A DNA stretch of 64,000 nt, from the NCBI GenBank assembly GCA_963556145.1, contig OY744464.1, forward strand, positions 2,666,001-2,730,000, in the 5' to 3' direction. Origin of the DNA: Hygrocybe punicea (taxonomy: Eukaryota; Basidiomycota; Agaricomycetes; Agaricales; Hygrophoraceae). Under the pieces are notes generated by a model. The model searched no databases, was not told where the DNA came from, and saw only the letters and a list, made by a program, of their open reading frames with translations. The first letter of the stretch is position 1. Every line of letters begins with the position of its first letter. Shown here one piece after another: positions 21,711-34,300 of this stretch. The position numbers and the translations under genes were made by a program.

Positions 21711-22827
21711 TACGAGTTCTTTTAATTTATTAAAAGACTTGTTCTTTATCAAACCAGGACCAGTGAGGGTTCATATTTAATTAATTAATGTTCTATGATC
21801 GCCTATAGAGAAAATTTTTTTGGGCAAGAGATATGATTCTACTTCTGATACTGGAAAATCAGATACAGTTAGGGCCATGTGTGGACAAGCTTACATAAGC
21901 ATCCAAATATGGGTTGTTACAAAAAAGACAAATTACCTTCTAATTATATTCAAAATATTCGTACTGGTCTCAATTCTTATCAGAATCAGCTGAAAATCAA
22001 ACTGCTGACTAATATTGTCATTTCGGATCAGGTGTGACAGTGACATGTGACCAATCTAACCATATAAGGTAATTTTTGATCTTATATAGCAAATTTTTTG
22101 CTGATCGCAATGGTGACAGTCACATGTGACCAGTCTAACCATATAAGGCAATTTTACACTATATATGCGAAATTTTGAGCTGATCACAGGAGTTATAGTC
22201 ACATGTGACCACTATTACTATATATGGAAATATCAGCCATATAAGCAGAAATGAGCTTAACTCAGATAATATACTGATATTTTTACTTAAAACATAAAAT
22301 TCAATGTGATATTGCTGTATATATACATTATCTTATATGCTAATTATATATTTCAAATAAAATTATGGTGTTCATAATAATCATACAAACAAAAATCCAA
22401 TAAAAGAAAAAAGACTTTGTTCATGTCATATGTAACATTAGCCCAATCACCAAGCACAGCTGTATTCATAAGTCAATTATTATCATAATGTTTAGGAGAC
22501 AGTTGTATTTGACAGTTGACCTATTGCTTCCTCAACATTTCTTTTATGGCTGAGAATATTATATAATGATACAACACAGAAGACATGACAGTAAGAGAGG
22601 AGGTTGATGAACACTCAAGACACTTTATGTAGTTTATTTTTTCTACTTTTCATGTTGCTGAGGTGAGAGATGGGCTTATTAGAACAATTGGCAGTATACA
22701 AAATATGATATATATCTTATACCATATGTAACATGCTTTATGCAATTGTTTACTTCATCATGGAAGTGGAGAGGAGAAAAAAAGAACTCGTTCATGCCAT
22801 GCGCAGCACTGGCCCACTAAACAAGTG
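21710..22827. mobile_element. repeat family X, copy X1
   Basis: Starts TTACGAGTTCTT with a terminal hairpin (CGAGT...ACTCG-type arms around TTTTAATTTATTAAAA) and ends GCGCAGCACTGGCCCACTAAACAAG. It matches X2 over its full length. Inside are TTAATTAA runs and repeats of GTCACATGTGACC with TATAAGGCAATTTT. No coding capacity, so non-autonomous; class undecided. Confidence 0.7.
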
Positions 22828-22834
22828 GGGATCT

Positions 22835-24480
22835 TTCTGAAACCTCTTGTCATAATACATTAACAAATGTCTCTTGTGTTTGATTTCAGAAATCTTGCCT
22901 TGAATCAGAGAGTTTCCAATTCCACCAAGTCCATAAGGAAACAACCATGGCATCATTTGAGGGAACAACTGAGGATTATTGTAGATGGATTGTGGATCAC
23001 TCTCATGTCCAATTGCCAGGATTTATTTATTATCCATCAAATGTTTTAAGGCAATGGCTTTTATGGCTTTCATACTTTTGGTAGAGTACTCTTCACCTGT
23101 GAGACCATGAACTACAAATGGACACATGCCTGTCTCAGTGCCTTCTTCCTCTTCCATGTCATTAACAGCAGTGGCTTCTGGGTTTTTGTTGACAAAGAAA
23201 TGTCTGTACTCTACCACAACTGGTATGTCATTCTCAGGATATTGCTTCAAGTTTTCTTCTGAAATCTTCAAGTCAAAATAGTCACAGTGGTTCAGTTTCA
23301 ACCAGTTCAAAGCAGTGGCAACTTTGTTTCTCCTAACAAGCAATGGTGTTCTCTCAAAATTAGACTTGGTAGGCTTACATGGTCCTGTATAAATGAATGC
23401 AAGTACTTGATCCAACTCATCAACAGGTGGAGGTAAAATGTCATAAATCTTTGGAGTTGGATTGGCAAATGTAATGGCATTGGCTCTCATCTTATGCATT
23501 CCTGAAGAAACCCGGACAATGCATCTATTGTGTCTCACTCTAGCAATTAACAGGTGCTCTGCATAAGACAAGTTACTCAATTCATTAGGAATTTGTCCAA
23601 GCCATAAACCATTTGCCAGAGATATAGCTGGGCATTTTCCCTTGACCAAAGACTTGTAACACTTCTTGCAAATGCCATGGAGATCTTCAATTATTATAGG
23701 GCTGTCTGAAGATTCAATTGGATCATTTACTGAGAAGCGCTCTTTTTGAGTTATACCAGCTTGTTTCAAACAACTCAAATTCAAGTCTGTGTAGCTTTGT
23801 AATTGAGAGACTGGAGTCAATCTTCCACAGACAGCACAACCAGATTCACAAAATTTGTTGGGAGAGGTATCACTACAAAATCCTGACATAATAGTGTGTT
23901 GCAATTTGGCTGAAGGTTGATCAGGAGGGAATTGAATATTATCTCTGTAAGTTTGAACAGCAATCTGGTTTATTTGTGCATGCTGCTCAGGGTGATTTAT
24001 GGTATGGTATGTCTTCTAACTGCATTTAGTGTGTGTTGCAGATGCTTTTCATGATAATCAACCTTGAATTTTGTAACAGCTGCAAGGTTTTGTGTTGCAT
24101 GCTTCTCAGGATTTTCCAGATGAAATTTCTGGACAGCCGCTAGGTTTTGTGCTGCATGCTTCGCAGGATTTTCCAGATGAAATTTCTGGACAGCTACTTG
24201 GTTGTGTTTTGAATGCTTGGCAGGATTGTCACTCTGAAATTTCTTAACAGCTGCTAGGTTTTGTTTTGCATGCTTGGCTGGATTTTCACTGTGAAATTTC
24301 TGTACAGCTGCTAAATTATTTTTGGCATGTTTGTCAGGATTTTCACTCTGAAATTTATGTACAGCTGCAAGATTTTGTTGTGCATATTTGTTGGGATTTT
24401 GTCCTTTGAACTTATTTACTGCTCTGATGTTCAAAGTTTTCTTGTGAATTGCAATTGCTTCATGGTCAATAAATTCAAAG
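22835..24480 (-). pseudogene. Helitron (family Hel-2) copy C1, internal fragment
   Basis: The minus frame runs from 24434 with ten 19-residue repeats (NPAKHAKQNLAAVQKFH type), through a small frameshift near 24000 to CGRL, C-x2-C and RVRHNRCIVRVSSGMHKMRA. The 293-codon open part 23023-23904 contains FVVHGLTGEEYSTKS. It continues out of frame to PQMMPWLFPYGLGG and RHLLMYYDKRFQ, where X1 begins. This is the linker leading into the Helitron Rep domain; the HUH domain is missing. Upstream it is cut by X2. Confidence 0.8.
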
Positions 24481-24485
24481 ACAGA

Positions 24486-25532
24486 TTACGAGTTCTTTTA
24501 ATTTATTAAAAGACTCGTTCTTTATGAGACCTGGTTCAGTGAGGGTTCGTAATTAATTAATTAATTAATTAATTAATGTTCGTGCATCGCCTATAGAGAA
24601 AATATTTTTGGGCAAGAGATATGATTCTACTTCTGATACTGGAAAATCAGATACAGTTGGGGCCATGTGTGGACAAGCTTACATAAGCATCTAAATATAG
24701 GTTGTTGCAAAAAAGACAAATTACCTTCCAATTATATTTAAAATATTCATACTGGTCTCAATTCTTATCAGAATCAGCTGAAAATTGAACTGCTGACTAA
24801 TATTATCATTTCGGGTTAGGTGTGACAGTGACATGTGACCAATCTAACCATATAAGGCAAATTTTGATATTATATAGCAAATTTTTTGCTGATCATAACG
24901 GTGACAGTCACATGTGACCAGTCTAATCATATAAGGCAATTTTACACCATATATGCTAAATTTTGAGGTGATCACAGGAGTCATAGTCACATGTGACCGC
25001 TGTTACTATATATAGAAATATCAGCCATATAAGTAAAAATCAGTATAACTCAGATGATATAATGTTATTTTTACTTAAAACATATAATTCAATGTGATAT
25101 CGCTGTATATATTATATTCCAATTATATATTTCAAGCAAAATCACTTATCGATGTTTGTAATAATCATACAAATAAAAATCGAGTGACAGAAACGAGACT
25201 TTGTTCATGCCATATGCAACTTTAGCCCACTCAAGCACAGCTAGCTATCTTCATGTTATCATTGGTTGTGCAGCAAGGTTATGGAGAAGTAGGGTGGAGC
25301 AAATGTAAGCCAATTGTTATTATACTGTTTAAAGACAGTTGTATTTGACAGTTGACGTGTTGCTCTCTTTTTGGGCTGAGAATAATACATAATGATGAAG
25401 CAAATAACACGCTATGCAGTTTTATTGTTTCTACTTTTTATGTTGCTACGGTGAGAGGTTGCTATAATGAAAGTGAGGAGGAGAAAAAAAGAACTCGTTC
25501 ATGCCATGCGCAGCACTGGCCCACTAAACAAG
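24486..25532. mobile_element. repeat family X, copy X2
   Basis: Same ends and interior as X1, in the same orientation, so X1 and X2 flank Hel-2 copy C1 as direct repeats. A pure TTAA-type microsatellite (24550-24575) follows the terminal hairpin. Confidence 0.7.
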
Positions 25533-25668
25533 TTTTATGAAGGACGCTTCAAAGACACTCTTGAAAACACAACGTCTTCAGGTCAAAGTGTCTTCAAAAA
25601 TCAGGAAAAGAGGTGTAGCGTTTACTGATGATGAGGATGAGGCTGACATCGCCCCCAATGCGGACTGA
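25533..25668 (+). pseudogene. C-terminal tail exon, possibly of the 20.5-kb gene
   Basis: A short open segment with LQVKVSSKIRKRGVAFTDDEDEADIAPNAD and a stop reads like a basic then acidic protein terminus, followed by an AT-rich 3' region. Its link to the 20502-21249 gene is inferred only from strand and from the intervening elements. Confidence 0.35.
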
Positions 25669-26402
25669 CATTGGCAGCTGTTCATGGTTGCCTTTTATTT
25701 AATACACATACTCTGTTTCAGTTTGAGTCGAATCTGGACTTTATAAAAAGGTTTTTCTCATCCATAATAGTTGAGAACATGCTTTGCAAAATCTGACGCT
25801 GAGTCTATCATCATCAAACTCTCATTGAGGAGTTTTTAATTTGTTGCAAGTCAAGTTTTAATTCTAAAGTAAAACGATTATAATTAAGTTTCGAACTTAG
25901 TCAAATTCGATACAAAATATGGTGATATAAGATGGATTTAGTATGGCTTGCCGGAACACAAGCTCTTGAGATGGCCCGACCACTCGTTTTCAATGGATAC
26001 GGAACGTGGGTGATGTAAACTTCAGGGGTGGTTGAAAACGGGGCGGGTCCGGTCCTGTGGTAAAAAAAGATGGGGTGGTAGTGGTGTGGCAGATAGCCGG
26101 AACCTGAGGGCCTGAGACCCCCCGAGCACTCGTTTTCAACACGAATGAGGTGCGGAGGGTGTAGATTGGCCGTAGGTGATCAAAAACGAGGTGGGATGGG
26201 GTATCCTGGTAGTTGCAAAAGGTGGGTTGGTGGTGGTTGGGCAGACAGCTGGAACTCGAGGGCCTGAGACCCCCCTGACCAAACATTTTCAGCCAAGGTC
26301 AAAATAGCTGGGACGGTGGGTGTTGAATGTTAAAAGTCGGGGAGCCGAGAGAGTATGTCTGTGACTTAATGTGACAACTTCCTTTTTCAATCAAATTCCG
26401 CG
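25669..26402. repeat. imperfect ~160-bp tandem repeats plus an element end
   Basis: About three copies of a unit with GGCCTGAGACCCCCC and CACTCGTTTTCA (about 25950-26300), without coding frame. The right edge (26345-26402), TGTGACAACTTCCTTTTT...CCGCGTCATAC, recurs inverted at 30458-30510, so it is probably an element terminus. Confidence 0.5.
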
Positions 26403-28520
26403 TCATACAAATGTTTGAACAGCCATCTGGTTAATTTGTGCATGCTGCTCAGGGTGATTCATGTTATATTCTCTAACTGCATTTAGTGTGTGTTCCAGAT
26501 GCTTCTCATGATTATCAACTTTGAATTTTGTAACAGCTGCATGATTTTGTGCTGCATGCTTCTCAGGATTCTCCAGGTGAAATTTCTGCACAGCTGCAAG
26601 GTTTTGCTTTGCATGTTTGTCAGGATTTTCCAGATGAAATTTCTGTACAGCTGCTAAATTTTGCTTTGCATACTTGTCAGGATTTACAGTCTGAAATTGC
26701 TGTACAGCTGCTAGATGTTGTTTGGCATGCTTGTCAGGATTTTCACTCTGAAACCTTAGTACTGCTGCAAGATTTTGTTTGGCATGCTTGTCAGGATTTT
26801 CCAGATGAAATTTCTGTACAGCTGCTAGATTTTGTTTGGCATGCTTGTCAGGGTTTTCATTATGAAATTTTTGTACAGCAATCAGATTTTGTTTTGCATG
26901 TTTGTCAGGATGTTGTGCTTTAAATTTATTGACCGCTCTGATGTTCAAGGTTTTCTTGTGAATTGCCACACAGGGTGCATGGTAGCATACTATGTAATGC
27001 AGTATGTTGAATTTATTGGACAAGTATACTAAATATTGTTATCATATTGTTGCACACAGTATTCAAAGAGTATTCAAAATGATGATTCAATATTTTGAGA
27101 CAAAGTACATTACTGGTATCAAATGACACTTTTAGAGTACTGCTTCAATAACAAGACATTTACTGAAATTATTGAAGTAGTACTGTAAAATTGCCATTCA
27201 ATACTGGTAATGTACTTTGTTCAAAATATTGAATCATCATTTTGAATACTCTTTGAATACTGTTTGCAACAATATGATAACAATATTTAGTATACTTGTC
27301 CAATAAATTCAACATACTGCATTACATAGTATGTTACCATGCACCCTGTGCCATTGCTTCTTTATCAACAAATTCAATACATTCAAAGACAGATACAAAT
27401 TCTGGGCAGGTGGAGCACACATGAGTCTGAATTGCAGTTTGAATTGATGCATGATTCATTTTTGAGTGTACAAGAATGCTATGACTAGCTGCAATCACTT
27501 TCAAGTTTGCAATGGTCAACTTTGGAATCAACAATTCAAATGGGTGATTTACAATTACAAGTAACTTGTCAGATGATGAACCCAGTGAGAGAGCTTCATT
27601 TTTTGGCAGGTAAGAGTGGAATTTACATTTAGCTACATCTACACTAGCATTGTCATTGGTTGAAGCAGGCATCAGTTCATGAAGTGAGAATACATTTGCT
27701 TTGCCTCCACTGATGCATTCAATATCAATGTTGGCATTGAAGGATATATTTTCAGACTTGAAAATGTCAAATAATTTCGAAGTTTTATTACAAATATAGT
27801 ATGCAGACACTTGACAAGCTAGAAAATGATGCAGAACCAAGAAAAATAGTACAATTGCCCCATTGGCTAATAGAGGTTGTTTTGTAACATATTTCAAGTA
27901 AGCTCTGAAGTCATGTTTTCTGAACAGATTCTGTTGAAGTTTCAACTTAATATACATGCACTTATTAGCAATGCTGGTTGTACAATGATACACAGAAAGC
28001 AAATCCAACATGTTTAAGAAGACTCTGGCATATAGTTCAAATAGGAAAGAGGTATGAGCTGATTGATAACTGGAAAGAACAAATTCACTATTGTTGTGGA
28101 TACTTGTGATTTTTTCAGGGACCTGCAATGTGAAAGAAGAGGTGGACTGAAGACCAATGTGATGAACAGGAACTAAACTTGGTGAATAAGTGGAATTTTC
28201 ATACTTTGTCAGATTTTCTTTGTAAAAAATTCAAAGTAATTGGACACAGCATGACATTTGGTATGACAGAGACAGTTGGTGTGACATGGACATTTTGTAT
28301 GACATTTTCAGGAGGCACAAGGCCAATCCCAATGACAACACATTGTGCCCAAGACATTGCAATGATAAAAATCATAAGACATTGTGACAATAATGACATT
28401 TTTAACATTTTTGTGAACAGGTTTATGGTTTTTTTGAAAATAAATGCTGGATAACAATATGGATATGTCAAATATATCTGGAGATTATGAATAAACAACA
28501 TACCCATACAAATTCTAGCA
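26403..28520 (-). pseudogene. Helitron (family Hel-2) copy C2, N-terminal half
   Basis: From the 5' side: a segment with MSLLSQCLMIFIIAMSWAQC (about 28380-28420) that looks like a signal peptide or membrane anchor; a region with LVPVHHIG; a 264-codon frame (27334-28128) containing a second hydrophobic stretch (GAIVLFFLVLHHFLACQVSAYYI); the SAP-like KLTIANLKVIAASHSI; and H-V-C-x2-C. After a foldback MITE the frame resumes with CVAIHKKTLNIRAVNKFK and nine 19-residue repeats, ending at 26403. It aligns part by part with Hel-1 copies A and B. Rep and helicase domains are absent here. Confidence 0.78.
26969..27350. mobile_element. foldback MITE, 382 bp, TSD CCA
   Basis: Ends CACAGGGTGCATGGTA and TACCATGCACCCTGTG; the whole element is one long inverted repeat. 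It is flanked by CCA (26966-26968, 27351-27353). It splits the Helitron gene between KEAMA and AIHKKT. Same family as 35746-36594. Confidence 0.9.
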
Positions 28521-29385
28521 AAAAAAGTAGTACAAATCGAAAAAATCCACAGAAATTTGCATTTAAAGGCTATATATGAATATAATATGTAAACATTTGA
28601 TCATAGATGGTAAGAGATTCATACCTGAGCCAGAAAAGATCCACTGTAAACCTGTAGGTGAAGAAATGAGCTTATACAATCTAAAAAGGTGAAAAAATGG
28701 AAAATTTCCACATACTTTGAATGTTGACAGGGAGATTGGCTATCAAATGATAGATTATGTCAACCAATGATAATTTACACCAATAAAAGACATTACCAGT
28801 GGTCCAAGATACAAAACAGAGCCAGAGAAAAGAAAAAGCATGAAAATCCAAAGAATTTTCGACTTTTATGTCTATAAAAGGAAACCTTATGTCAGCATTG
28901 GACCCTGAGTGGTCCGGGCACATCACCTGATCCAGAAAACATTTTGTCGGAGTCTAAATATCAAAAACTGAGCTTAAACGAGCCAAAAAGGTCAAAAAAC
29001 GCGGACTTAACGCACCAAATGGGGAAGGTGGTGGTTCAGGTTCAAGAAGCAAAAGTGCAATAAGGTTCAAAGTCTGGGTTCAAATGGTGATCTGACTAAT
29101 GATTACATAATCATGATTACATAAGAAAATTGACCAAGACCAAAATTGAAATACAAAGTAATCTAACCATATTGGGTTTGTTTGTTTGTATTTGTTTGTT
29201 ATATGGCCAAGTTGCACTGTCACTTAGAAACGTCTGGTGATAATATTAGTAGGACCACATTTTATTTGTCTTTGTTTACATCTGTTTGTATTTGTTTACT
29301 AAAGCTCAAATAGGACCACGAAGACCAAAACACATGATGAAATGTGTATTAGTGTGTTATATAATTAAATTTGCTACATGCAATG
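28521..29385. other. no gene seen; Helitron 5' flank
   Basis: AT-rich, with two diverged versions of one segment (about 28620-28690 and 28925-29000: CCTGANCCAGAAAA...GAGCTTA...AAAAAGGT) and a TTTGTTTG low-complexity stretch (29170-29310). No protein or RNA gene supported. Confidence 0.45.
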
Positions 29386-29875
29386 AATACTATAATACTT
29401 AGAATCAAATTTAGCGCACATTATGGAAAATTACCTTATATGGTTAGACCTGTCATATGTGACTGTCACAGTTGCGATCAGTATAAAATTTGGTATATAA
29501 TGTTAGAAATTACCTTATATGGTTAGATTGGTCACATGTGACTGTCACATCCAACCCGAAATGATTGTATTAGTCAGCAGTTCCATTTTTAGCTCATTCC
29601 GATAAGAATTGAAGAAGATATGAATATTTTGAATATAATTGGAAAGTAGTATGTCTTGTCTGAGGCAACCCATATTTGGATACTTATGTAAGCATGTCCA
29701 AAGATGGCCCCAACTCTAACTGATTTTCTAGTATAAGAAGTAGATTCATATCTCTCACAGAGAAAAAATTTCTCTATAGGCAATGCACGAACATTAATTA
29801 ATTAATTAATTACAAGGCCTCACTGATCCAGGTCTGATAAAGAACGAGTCTTTTAATAAATTAAAAGAACTTGTA
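29386..29875. mobile_element. repeat family X, copy X3 (inverted, truncated)
   Basis: Reverse complement of the X1/X2 left part: TTATATGGTTAGA...GTCACATGTGAC repeats, TTAATTAA run, and the terminal hairpin ending AGAACTTGTAA near 29875. The far end is missing. Confidence 0.65.
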
Positions 29876-30181
29876 ACAATGATACTCAGAAAGCAAATCA
29901 AACATGTTTAAGAAGACTCTGGCATATAGTTCAAATAAAAAAGAGGTAGGAGCTAATTGACAACTAGACAGAACAAATTCAGCACTGTTGTGAATACTTG
30001 TGATTTTTTCAGGGATTTGTGATGTGAAAGAAGAGGTGGACTGATGAACAGGAACTACACTTGGTAAATAAGTGGGATTTTCATACTTTGTCAGATTGTC
30101 TATGTAAAAATTCAAAGTAACCAGGCCTGACATGACATCTGGTATGGCAGAGACAGTTGGTGTGACATGGACATTTTGTAT
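29876..30181 (-). pseudogene. Hel-2 N-terminal fragment (copy C3)
   Basis: Diverged duplicate of about 27990-28310 from copy C2, with QNVHVTPTVS and EKITSIHNSAEFVLSS in the minus frame. It is cut on both sides by X-type elements. Confidence 0.75.
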
Positions 30182-30457
30182 TACGAGTTCTTCCATTTAT
30201 GGAAGACTCGTTCTTATGAGTCCAGGATATATGGCAGTTCGTCATTAATTAATTAATTAATTAATTAATTAAGTAATTAATGTTTGAAATCAACCATAGA
30301 GCCAAAATCTGCAGTTTGGACCCGTTTTTTTATAGAAAAATCATATATATACTAGATTTTCTGAATTTTGTTCTCAAATATTTTCATGAATATAGGATTT
30401 ATGTTGAGGTCATAAAAAATCACAAACTGTGCTGCAGGATGAGAAAAAGAAATTGTA
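30182..30457. mobile_element. X-related element X4 (variant, truncated)
   Basis: Begins TTACGAGTTCTTCCATTTATGGAAGACTCG. This is the same terminal hairpin as X1/X2 but with the inner stem changed on both arms (CC/GG instead of TT/AA). A long TTAATTAA run follows. It is joined at 30458 to the sequence that also ends at 26402. Confidence 0.6.
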
Positions 30458-30529
30458 TGACGCGGAATTTGATCCAAAAAGGAAATTGTCACAGTCAGTC
30501 ACAAAGTCTTCCTCAGTCTCAACAAATGC

Positions 30530-31080
30530 CCCCCCAGTCTCAGATCTCTACAGCCAGATCATGGATCACAAAACTGAGTGGGGAGCAGTCATTTAGGACC
30601 AAATGGACAGTAAGTACGGCCCCAGAAGTGTACCGATGTTTCCTGTTGAGTGTTACTGACCACTTCCTCATACCCCCCCATAGACCAGATCTCTACCCCC
30701 CGAAGTTGGACGACCACACCACTCGAGGAGCAGTTGGGGGGGACCCAATGGACTGTAAGTACACCCCCAGAAGTGGTCCGATGTTTCCCGTTGAGTGGTA
30801 CTGACCACTTCCTCCTCATACCCCCCCCATACACCAGATCTCTACCCCCCGAAGTCGGATGACCACACCACTCGAGGAGCAGTTGGGGGGGACCCAATGG
30901 ACTGTAAGTACATCCCCAGAAGTGGTCCAATGTCTCCCAATCAACCACACTGACCACCTCCTCCTCATACCCCCCCATAGACCAGATCTCTACCCCGTGA
31001 AGTTGGACGACCACACCACTCGAGGAGCAGTTGGGGGGGACCCAATGGACTGTAAGTACACCCCCAGAAGTGGTCCGATG
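30530..31080 (+). repeat. 149-bp exon-plus-intron tandem array, left part
   Basis: Units begin at about 30537 (degenerate), 30687, 30836 and 30984. Each holds a 66-nt exon-like block starting after CCAG and ending at GTAAGTAC, then about 83 nt with the branch-like TACTGAC and a pyrimidine tract. The blocks are 22 codons long and read in the same phase (YLYPPKLDDHTTRGAVGGDP type). The first unit has an internal TAG in that frame. The array is interrupted at 31080 by the copia element. Confidence 0.7.
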
Positions 31081-31328
31081 TATTGAAATATATAGTTTGC
31101 AGTGGTTGTTGACCGCTAAGATATTTTGTGTGGAATGAATTAATTAATATTTGCCTCTCTCTGAGAGGGTTTTTATACTACTAGCTAAATCTACTAGAAG
31201 TTTCCTGTGGTAAGTAGAATACATGCTGCGCTTCAGCATTATTCATCGGACGGGTGTGTTTGAGTTCCAGGGTCACGTGATACGGATTACTAATCCTTTC
31301 CGCGACTATTCGGCCACTATTCCCAACA
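31081..31328 (-). repeat. copia 3' LTR, 248 bp
   Basis: In element sense starts TGTTGGGAATAG and ends near TTTCAATA. The intact LTR shows what the interrupted 5' LTR looked like: GAATTAATTAATATTTG and AAATCTACTAGAAG are the two empty target sites. Confidence 0.92.
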
Positions 31329-34300
31329 CTCCCCCTTGGTCGAATACTCTTCGACTCGTTCCAGGTCGCGGTAAACATCGTCCATGTATTCCGTTACGTG
31401 TTCCGCTCTTTCCCGTTCCTCTCTGGTCAATAGACCAAGTTCGGCTGTGAACTTTGTGTGAAGCGGGCGAGGTAACCCTTTTTGTAAATATGTCCGCTAG
31501 ATTTTCTTCAGAAGGAATATATGTGACTTTGAGAATACCAGACGCGACGTGATCTCGTAGGAAATGTAGATTGATATCTATGTGCTTCGTCCGCGCGTGG
31601 AATTCCGGGTTGTGCGATATAGCAATCGCGGCCTGATTATCGGATCGTAAAATCGATGTTTCGTCCGACCGTAGGTCCAATTCCTTCAATAAGTTTCTAT
31701 GCCAGATTAGCTGTTTCGTGGCATGAGTAGCGGCGACATATTCCGCTTCGGCTGTTGACAACGCAATCGTGCTTTGCTTCTTCGAGCTCCAAGCCACAGC
31801 TCCCCCTGCGATCGTGAACACATATCCGCTAATGGATTTCCGGTGCGGGTTGGATCCCCAATCGGCATCGACGTAATGAACAGTTTCCATCATAATCCGT
31901 TGGTCCTTTCCGCCGTATGTTAGTTCATAATCCATCGTTCCCTTTAGGTAGCGGAATATCCTTTTAAGTGCTGTCCAGTGTTCCGGACTCGGGTTCCGTG
32001 TGAATTGTGCAACAGTTACAGTTGCATACATGATATCGGGTCTTGTTGCATGCGCAGCATACAAGAGCTCTCCGACTCATGTCGTGTACTCGATCGAGGT
32101 GCGTTTCCACTCGCTCTCGTCGGTGTCAGTTTCGTTTATTCGTAGGACGACGTTCTGGTCCATCGGGGTTGATACCGGCTTGGCATCCTTCATTCCGGCC
32201 TTTGCGAGGATCTTCCGGATATAGCGGCTTTGTGATAGGGTGATTTTCTGTTGTTGGCGGTCTCGTTTGATATGGATTCCGAGCAGTAACGTTGGCTTTC
32301 CGATGACCGTTACCGTGTATTTTTCCTTTAGCTGGTTGATTACCCGCTGATTTATCGCTCGGTTGTTTGCGTAAGCCGTGAGGTCGTCGACCCATACGAG
32401 TACAATGGAAAATTTTTCACCTTCCCGATAGTAGTACGCGCAGTAGTCGGTCCGTAATCTCATATAACGAAATTCCTTCATTGTGTTATCGAAATCCGTG
32501 TTCCATACGTTTCCGGCTTGCCTGAGACCATATATAGGGCGTATGAGGCAGCAAACCCGTCCGGTTCCGTCCTCAAATTCCGCCGGCTGCTTCATGTACA
32601 GCTCCTCCTTCACCCATCCGTTAAGGTATGCGCCTTTGATATCCATCTGCTGGATATCCCAGTCCTTGACTGCGGAATACGCGAGCAACGTCCATAACAT
32701 CTTGAACCGCATCACAGGAGTGAATGTTCCGGTTTCGCTGAAATCCACTCCGGGCTTCTGCGAGAACCCCTGGGCTACTAACCGGGCCTTGTGCCTAGCG
32801 ATTGCGCCCGTCTCATCGCGTTTCCGGTGAAAAACCCATTTGCTTCCGATGGCTTCCCACCCCTCTGGCAAGTCTACGAGTTTCCAAACGCCCATTTCCT
32901 GTAGCTGGTCGAATTCCTCTTTCATCGCTACCTTCCAGTTCTCCCAATCTACGGCTTCCCTGGCTTCCCTTAAATCCCATGGGTCCTTGTCGGTGAGACT
33001 GCTATCTTGTTGCATTGCGCTCAAGAACGCATATGCTATGGTTGTTTCCGCGCTGACTTTTTCTTTTTGTTTCGCCGCGGATGATTCCGTTGGTCTCTGT
33101 ACATCAAGCGGTTCGCGTATCTCGCGTTGTGTTGGTTGTGCACGCGGGTTGTTTAACTGTCGGTAGTCGCGGTCGACTCCTCATGTTGCTCTCGGTGGGT
33201 ATGTTATTTCGGTTTCCGGTCTGCGAATGGCCCTTTCTGGTGCCATTACAGTGGGTTCCAGTGATTCCGTTGCGGGTTCCGGTGGTTCCGGAGTTTGCGA
33301 GTCGTCAGATTCACTCTGCTCCCCCTCGAATTGCAAACCCGGTAAGTCGGATACAATCTGGACTTCCTGCAATGCCCCATCCTCATGAAATGCAACATTC
33401 CGTGATGTTTTAACAGTCCGCATTGCGGCATCGTAGTATCAGATAGCCTTCTGCGACTCCACAAATCCTACGAACTTCATCTTAGCTGATCGCGGTGCCA
33501 GCTTCGATCTTTTTCCGCCTTGATATAAGACCCAAACATCGCATCCGAACTCCCGGAAATGCGATACGTCTGGCTTCTTGCCAGTCCAAGCTTCATGTGG
33601 AGTCATTCCGTCTAGAGCCTTGGTGGGGGATCGGTTTCGAATGTATGCTGCATGTGCAACGGCTTCCGGCCAAAGGAATGCGGGCAGGTTTTTAGCGATC
33701 AACATCGCGCGGGCTAACTCCAGTAATGTGCGATTAAATCTTTCCGCCGTTCCGTGTTGCGAGGGTGAGTAAGGGGCCGTTGTCTCGATGACAATTCCCT
33801 TCTCCGCTGCCCATCTCTCGACTTCCTTGTTGACGAGTTCCTTTCCGTTATCGAACCGCAAATATTTAGGGTTTCAATCGAACTTCTTTTCGATCGTGTT
33901 AACGTAGGCCTTGATGCGTTCCGTCGCCTGGCTTTTCCGTTTCATGAATAAAGTGGTTATGGTGCGTGTCGCGTCGTCCGTGAATGAGATATAGTATTTC
34001 GATCCTCCGATAGACTGTACGCGTGCTGGGCCCCAGACGTCGCTCAAACTCTGCTCTTTGGCGACTTTGGATCGTCCATCAGCCTCTTTTGGAAATGGCT
34101 GGACGGCTTGCTTCGCCTGAATGCAAGCCTCACAGGTTCGGGAAGGGACACTCCCTTCGTCGATTTCTAGACCCGTGACTAACCCCTTTCTCTGCAGGGT
34201 CTCGAGTCCGCTCATTCCGATGTGTCCGTATAGGCGGTGCCATTCATCCCAAGACATTTTCTTTGGTTTGGCTACGTTTGCCTTTTCCGGAGTGCGGGAT

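Noticed and set aside
24550..24575. TTAATTAA runs as possible telomere-like or origin sequence
   Set aside because: They recur just inside the terminal hairpin of every X-type element, so they are element microsatellites.
28521..29385. Possible RNA gene in the AT-rich gap
   Set aside because: No tRNA-like fold, no conserved boxes; only repeated AT-rich segments.
30589..31014. Minus-strand W/G-rich frame across the 149-bp array
   Set aside because: The period preserves several frames; splice-like signals favour the plus strand, so the minus frame is treated as a shadow.
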